This document shows, one piece after another, positions 60,561 through 64,000 of a stretch of DNA of 64,000 bases; position 1 is the stretch's first letter, and each line of letters opens with the position of its first letter. The notes below the pieces were generated by a model that ran no database searches, was not told where the DNA came from, and saw nothing but the letters and a program-made list of their open reading frames with translations. The position numbers were made by a program, and so were the translations under genes. This stretch comes from Amnibacterium setariae (GTDB taxonomy: Bacteria > Actinomycetota > Actinomycetes > Actinomycetales > Microbacteriaceae). The DNA is taken from assembly GCF_003581425.1 (NCBI RefSeq), contig NZ_QXTG01000002.1, positions 558,001 to 622,000 of the forward strand. Direction: 5' to 3'.

Positions 60561-61211
60561 TCAGCGCGTGGTGGCGAGCTCGCGGAGGTGCTGGATCGCC
60601 GCGTCGGGGTCCTCCTGGCCGAAGACCGCGGAGCCCGCGACGAAGGTGTCGGCACCCGCGGCCGCGGCGGTCGCGATCGTGTCCGGGCCGATGCCGCCGT
60701 CGACCTGCAGCCAGACGTCGCGGTCGCCGATCGCAGCGCGCACCCCGCGGACCTTGTCCATCAGGTCCGCCATGAAGGACTGGCCGCCGAAGCCCGGCTC
60801 CACCGTCATCACCAGGATCTGGTCGTACTCGCCGATCGTCGTGAGGTAGGGCGAGACGTCGGTCGACGGCTTGATCGCGATCCCGGCCCGCGCACCGGCC
60901 GCCCGGATCGCGCGGGCCGTCGCGATGGGCGACGCGGCCGCCTCCGCGTGGAAGGTCACCGTGTGGGCGCCCGCCTCCGCGTAGCCGGGGGCCCACCGGT
61001 CCGGGTCGTCGATCATCAGGTGCACGTCGAGCGGCAGGGCGCTCACCTGCGCCAGCCGCTGCACCGTCGGCAGCCCGAACGTCAGGTTCGGCACGAAGTG
61101 GTTGTCCATCACGTCGCAGTGGACGAGGTCGGCGGACGGGATCCGCGCGATGTCCGCGGCGAAGGCGGTGAAGTCGGCGGACAGGATGCTCGGCTCGATG
61201 CGGACGACCAC
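60561..61211 (-). CDS. rpe: ribulose-phosphate 3-epimerase
   Basis: A 216-residue TIM barrel of the pentose phosphate pathway. Metal and catalytic residues in SILSADF, HCDVMDNHFVPN, DVHLMI and QVDGGI. GTG start (61209-61211) with TAGGGT six bases upstream. It is separated from hisE by the repeat/HNH segment. Confidence 0.96.
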   Translation of the reverse strand: MVVRIEPSILSADFTAFAADIARIPSADLVHCDVMDNHFVPNLTFGLPTVQRLAQVSALPLDVHLMIDDPDRWAPGYAEAGAHTVTFHAEAAASPIATARAIRAAGARAGIAIKPSTDVSPYLTTIGEYDQILVMTVEPGFGGQSFMADLMDKVRGVRAAIGDRDVWLQVDGGIGPDTIATAAAAGADTFVAGSAVFGQEDPDAAIQHLRELATTR

Positions 61212-61217
61212 GCCTCG

Positions 61218-61223
61218 ACCCTA
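61218..61223 (-). promoter_or_regulatory. leaderless -10 of rpe
   Basis: TAGGGT, 6 nt before the rpe GTG. Confidence 0.6.
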
Positions 61224-61252
61224 TTCGCCGGGTCGTTCGTGTCCCTCCGGGT

Positions 61253-61765
61253 TCACGCGTCCCAGCAGGAGACCAGGTTCGCCTTGGGGTTGAACGCGTA
61301 CGACCAGGACGTGTTCACGCGGTGGGTCGTCTTGCCCGTCGCGGACGAGAACGTGTTGGCCCGCACGTGATAGCGGTACCGGTCACCGCCGGCGTAGGCC
61401 TTGGCGGAGTGCCCGGCGGCGACCACGATCGAGCACGACGTCGAGGAGTTCACCTCGGTCGAGTTCGAGATCTCCAGCGAGGCCGTGACATCCGACCGGG
61501 ACGCCCCGAGCGCGACGCCCACGGTCCGCGTCATGCTCTTGCCCTTCGACACGGTGCACGTCTGCTTCGCGTTCGACGCGGGGCAGCCGCCGATGACGTG
61601 GCTCTTGTCGACGTAGTTGTGCGTGACGGACTTGTCGACGACGTCGTAGGTCGTGACCGAACCGCCGCCGATCTGCGGAGCCGCCACGGCCGCTCCCGCG
61701 CTGGCAGCCGGTGCCACCGCGCAGACCGTCGTCAGCACTGCGGCGATCGCCCACGTCATCCTCAT
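61253..61765 (-). CDS. small secreted protein with four cysteines, function unknown
   Basis: A 170-residue protein that I cannot assign. The N-terminus is a clear Sec signal peptide (MRMTW, hydrophobic core IAAVLTTVCAVAPAA, likely cleavage after ASA). The mature part is rich in Ser, Thr, Val and Ala with alternating polar/hydrophobic stretches (RTVGVALGASRSDVTASLEI) suggesting beta structure, four Cys after the signal peptide (a close pair GGCPASNAKQTC, one in SSTSCS, one in the C-terminal SCWDA) and little charge. ATG (61763-61765) preceded by GGGGAG. Flanked by rpe and a hydrolase gene with no functional hint. Confidence 0.75.
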   Translation of the reverse strand: MRMTWAIAAVLTTVCAVAPAASAGAAVAAPQIGGGSVTTYDVVDKSVTHNYVDKSHVIGGCPASNAKQTCTVSKGKSMTRTVGVALGASRSDVTASLEISNSTEVNSSTSCSIVVAAGHSAKAYAGGDRYRYHVRANTFSSATGKTTHRVNTSWSYAFNPKANLVSCWDA

Positions 61766-61856
61766 ACCGTCTCCCCTGTCGACCCGAAGGATGCTCATGG
61801 AATCGGGCCGCGCGATGCTGCGCAACGCGTCCCCCTGGGTTCCGGGGGTCGCGCGC

Positions 61857-62798
61857 TCAGGAGGGGCTGGGGACCGCGACCGCGGGGTCGAGCTCGGTCG
61901 CGAGGTCGTGCTCGCGGAGGAAGACGCCGACCACGGCGCGGAACGCCTCCGGGTGCTCGAGGTGCGTGCAGTGGCTCGCGTCCGGGAACACCCGCGAGCG
62001 GACGTCCGGGATGCGCTCCACGAACGGCGCCCAGGTCTCCGGGGTCGCCTCGTCGAACTCCCCCGCGACGACGAGCGTCGGGGCCGCGACCTCGCCGAGC
62101 CGGTCGACGATCGTCCAGTCCTGCAGGGTGCCCGTCACGAAGAACTCGTTGACGCCGTTCATCGTGTGGTAGACGGTCGGCTCCGCCTCCATCTGCCGCT
62201 CGGTGTCGACGAAGTCCTGCGGCGCGGGGACGACCCGGCACACGTGCCGCTCGTAGAAGACCCGGGTCGCGTCGAGGTACTCGGGGTCGTCGGTCGTGCC
62301 GTCCGCCTCGTGCCGATCGAGGGCGCTGCGCACGTCCTCGGGCAGCTGCGCCCGGAGCGCGTCGGCGCCCTCGACCCACAGCCGCATGGAGGCGGGCGAG
62401 TTGCAGATCGACAGGGACGCGAGACCGGCGGGCCGCGTCACCGCGATCTCGGCGCCGAGCATGCCGCCCCAGGACTGGCCGAGCACGTGGTACCGCTCGA
62501 GGCCGAGCGCGTCGACGACGTTCCGGAACTCGTCGACGAACAGCTCGGGCGACCAGAAGTCGCGCGGCGCGTCGGGGCGGTGGCTGCTGCGGCCGCAGCC
62601 GACCTGGTCGTAGTGCACGACGGTGCGGCCGGTCTCGTCGGCGAGCGCAGCGAGGTTCCGGACGTAGTCGTGCGCCATGCCCGGGCCGCCGTGCAGCACG
62701 ACGAGCGGCAGCGCGCCCTCCACGGGCGCCGTGGACGTCGTCACCTGCACCCAGGTCTCGAGGTCGCGGAACGGCACCATGCGGGTCTCGACGGGCAT
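61857..62798 (-). CDS. proline iminopeptidase-family alpha/beta hydrolase
   Basis: A 313-residue S33-family peptidase. Oxyanion block VVLHGGPGMAHDY (HGGPG at 36-40), nucleophile Ser109 in GQSWGG, Asp249 in AGEFDEATP and His276 in DASHCTH complete the triad. The family removes N-terminal proline and other residues from peptides; the exact substrate is not determinable. No signal peptide. ATG at 62796-62798 lacks an SD; CATGCT, a weak -10 form, is six bases upstream. Confidence 0.87.
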   Translation of the reverse strand: MPVETRMVPFRDLETWVQVTTSTAPVEGALPLVVLHGGPGMAHDYVRNLAALADETGRTVVHYDQVGCGRSSHRPDAPRDFWSPELFVDEFRNVVDALGLERYHVLGQSWGGMLGAEIAVTRPAGLASLSICNSPASMRLWVEGADALRAQLPEDVRSALDRHEADGTTDDPEYLDATRVFYERHVCRVVPAPQDFVDTERQMEAEPTVYHTMNGVNEFFVTGTLQDWTIVDRLGEVAAPTLVVAGEFDEATPETWAPFVERIPDVRSRVFPDASHCTHLEHPEAFRAVVGVFLREHDLATELDPAVAVPSPS

Positions 62799-62896
62799 GC
62801 GACCAGCATGCACCCATTGGTCCGAGGGAGACCTTCTGCCCGCCCGCCGTCCGACGGGCTGTGCGACGCTGACGGCAGGAGCGAGGAGGGTCGCGG

Positions 62897-63655
62897 GTGG
62901 ATCCGGACGAGCGGCTGCGCGCCTGGGGCGCCGAGCCGACCGGCGAGCGCTGGACCACGCCCTCCTCGGACCTCGCCGCCGGGGTGCTCGCGGGTGAGCC
63001 GGTGATCGTGAAGGCCGCCCGCATCGAGGAGGAGCGGCGCGGGAACCGCCTGATGGCGTGGTGGAGCGAGCACGGCGGCCTCCCGGTGCTCCGCGCCGAC
63101 GGGGACGCGATCCTGATGCGGCGGGCGGGACGGAGCCTCCTCGACCTGCCGCTCGCGGAGGCGGACCGGGTGATCGCGGACGTCGCGGTCGGCCTCCGCG
63201 CGCTCCCCGCACCGCCGTTCCCGCTCGTCCCGCTCGCCGTCTGGTTCCGCGACCTCGTCGACCGGCCGCACGCCGACCCGCTGCTCGACCGGGCCGGGGC
63301 CGTCGCCCGGGAGCTGCTCGCCCGCCCGGCCGCGGCCGTCGTGCTCCACGGCGACCTCCACCACGGGAACGTGCTCGACCAGGGCGGGCGCTGGGTGCCG
63401 ATCGATCCGAAGGGCCTCGTCGGGCACCCCGCGTTCGACGTCGCGAACGCGTGCTGCAACCCGAGCGCGGAGGCGGCCGCCGACCGGCTCGACGCTCGGC
63501 TGGCGCTGTTCTCGACCCGGCTCGGCCTGGACGTCGGCGAGCTCGCCGACTGGGTCCTCGCGTGGTGCGGGCTCTCGATCTGCTGGGCGTCGGAGGCCGG
63601 TCAGGACCTCGCCTGCCGCACCGTCGCCGAGCGGCTGCTCACCAGCCGGTCGTGA
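62897..63655 (+). CDS. aminoglycoside/hydroxyurea-type phosphotransferase family protein
   Basis: A 252-residue kinase of the APH(6)/hydroxyurea phosphotransferase type: N-lobe lysine in VIVKAA, catalytic loop LHGDLHHGNVL (Asp153) and metal-binding IDPKGLVGHPAFD (Asp170). Such proteins can inactivate streptomycin, but many chromosomal homologues have other or unknown substrates, so resistance is not claimed. GTG start with GAGGAGG upstream. Its last 17 bases overlap the end of the convergent aminotransferase gene. Confidence 0.82.
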   Translation: MDPDERLRAWGAEPTGERWTTPSSDLAAGVLAGEPVIVKAARIEEERRGNRLMAWWSEHGGLPVLRADGDAILMRRAGRSLLDLPLAEADRVIADVAVGLRALPAPPFPLVPLAVWFRDLVDRPHADPLLDRAGAVARELLARPAAAVVLHGDLHHGNVLDQGGRWVPIDPKGLVGHPAFDVANACCNPSAEAAADRLDARLALFSTRLGLDVGELADWVLAWCGLSICWASEAGQDLACRTVAERLLTSRS

Positions 63656-64000
63656 GCACCTCGTCGAGCCGGGCGACGAAGAAGTCCGCCGCGTCCTCCG
63701 GCAGCACGAGCGGCGGCTTGATCTTCAGCACGTTCTTGAAGTCGCCGGTCGGCTGCACGATCACGCCGAGGTCGAGCAGCCGGTCGCAGACGAGGGCCGT
63801 CTCCGCCGTCGCGGGCTCACGCGTCGCGCGGTCGCGGACGAGCTCGACCCCGAGGTAGAGCCCCTCCCCGTGCACCGCGCCGATCAGCGGGTGCCGCTCG
63901 GCGAGCGCGAGGAGGCCCCGCTTGAGCCGGCCGCCGACGGTGCGGGCGCGCTCCTGCAGCCCCTCCTCGCGGATCACCCGGAGCACGGTGGAGGCGACGA
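63639..64000 (-). CDS. class III aminotransferase (C-terminal part, runs off the right edge)
   Basis: About 120 C-terminal residues of a PLP-dependent class III aminotransferase; the reading frame stays open to 64000. Typical small-domain stretches are GAVHGEGLYLGVELV, CDRLLDLGVIVQPTG and KIKPPLVL. The PLP lysine and substrate-determining parts are outside the window, so specificity is unknown. It overlaps the tail of the kinase gene by 17 bases. Confidence 0.85.
   Translation of the reverse strand, partial: VASTVLRVIREEGLQERARTVGGRLKRGLLALAERHPLIGAVHGEGLYLGVELVRDRATREPATAETALVCDRLLDLGVIVQPTGDFKNVLKIKPPLVLPEDAADFFVARLDEVLTTGW

Noticed and set aside
62897..63655. Calling the phosphotransferase a streptomycin resistance gene
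   Set aside because: The fold and motifs fit APH(6)/hydroxyurea kinases, but chromosomal homologues often have unknown substrates and the context gives no support for resistance.

Overview
The window is chromosomal DNA from a very GC-rich actinobacterium, most likely of the family Microbacteriaceae. The evidence is the actinobacterium-specific gene set (whiA, rbpA, opcA, an ANTAR regulator, an HGxxPAAW membrane protein in the trp operon), a DUF222-HNH gene, the ctaA/ctaB-tkt-tal-zwf-opcA-pgl gene order, and short -10 elements (TANNNT) placed directly in front of start codons. I cannot name the genus or species from the sequence alone. Almost all of it is core metabolism. I see no prophage, CRISPR array, rRNA or insertion sequence, and one tRNA gene (Leu, anticodon CAA).

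Left part (1-24.2 kb): the start of sufB; heme A synthesis (ctaB, ctaA); the pentose phosphate genes tkt-tal-zwf-opcA-pgl; then, on the opposite strand, lower glycolysis (gap-pgk-tpiA) followed by secG and rbpA; sodA; whiA, rapZ and nucleotide excision repair (uvrC, uvrA). Next come two divergent cell-wall polymer genes, a TagF-like glycerophosphotransferase and a GlfT2-like galactofuranosyltransferase.

Middle part (24.3-41.7 kb): uvrB, a RhtA-type exporter, coaE, an MFS transporter, a BlaI/M56-peptidase pair with a palindromic operator, rpsA, a DUF885 metallopeptidase, a class II amidotransferase, a mannitol-type PTS (EIIC, EIIB, EIIA, HPr) with an attenuator-like RNA between EIIC and EIIB, polA, a hotdog thioesterase, a PdtaR-like ANTAR regulator and tRNA-Leu.

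Right part (41.8-64 kb): osmC-like gene, pyk, gltD, gltB, lgt and a tightly overlapping his-trp supraoperon (hisE, hisG, hisF, hisI, trpE, a Trp-associated membrane protein, an HGxxPAAW protein, trpC, trpB, trpA), all on the minus strand. Between hisE and rpe lies the most accessory-looking segment: a five-unit array of an imperfect 33-nt palindrome, a DUF222-HNH endonuclease-family gene, and an inverted copy of the palindrome on its far side. The window ends with a small secreted Cys-containing protein, a proline iminopeptidase-like hydrolase, an aminoglycoside-phosphotransferase-like kinase and the C-terminal end of a class III aminotransferase.

Two expression themes recur. Within operons, genes overlap through GTGA, ATGA or TGATG junctions, which suggests translational coupling. 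At the head of transcription units, fourteen genes have a TANNNT hexamer exactly 6 or 7 nt before the start codon and no Shine-Dalgarno sequence, the layout expected of leaderless mRNAs. Candidate undescribed features are the palindrome-bracketed HNH gene, the alternative hairpins in the PTS operon, and the unknown secreted protein.
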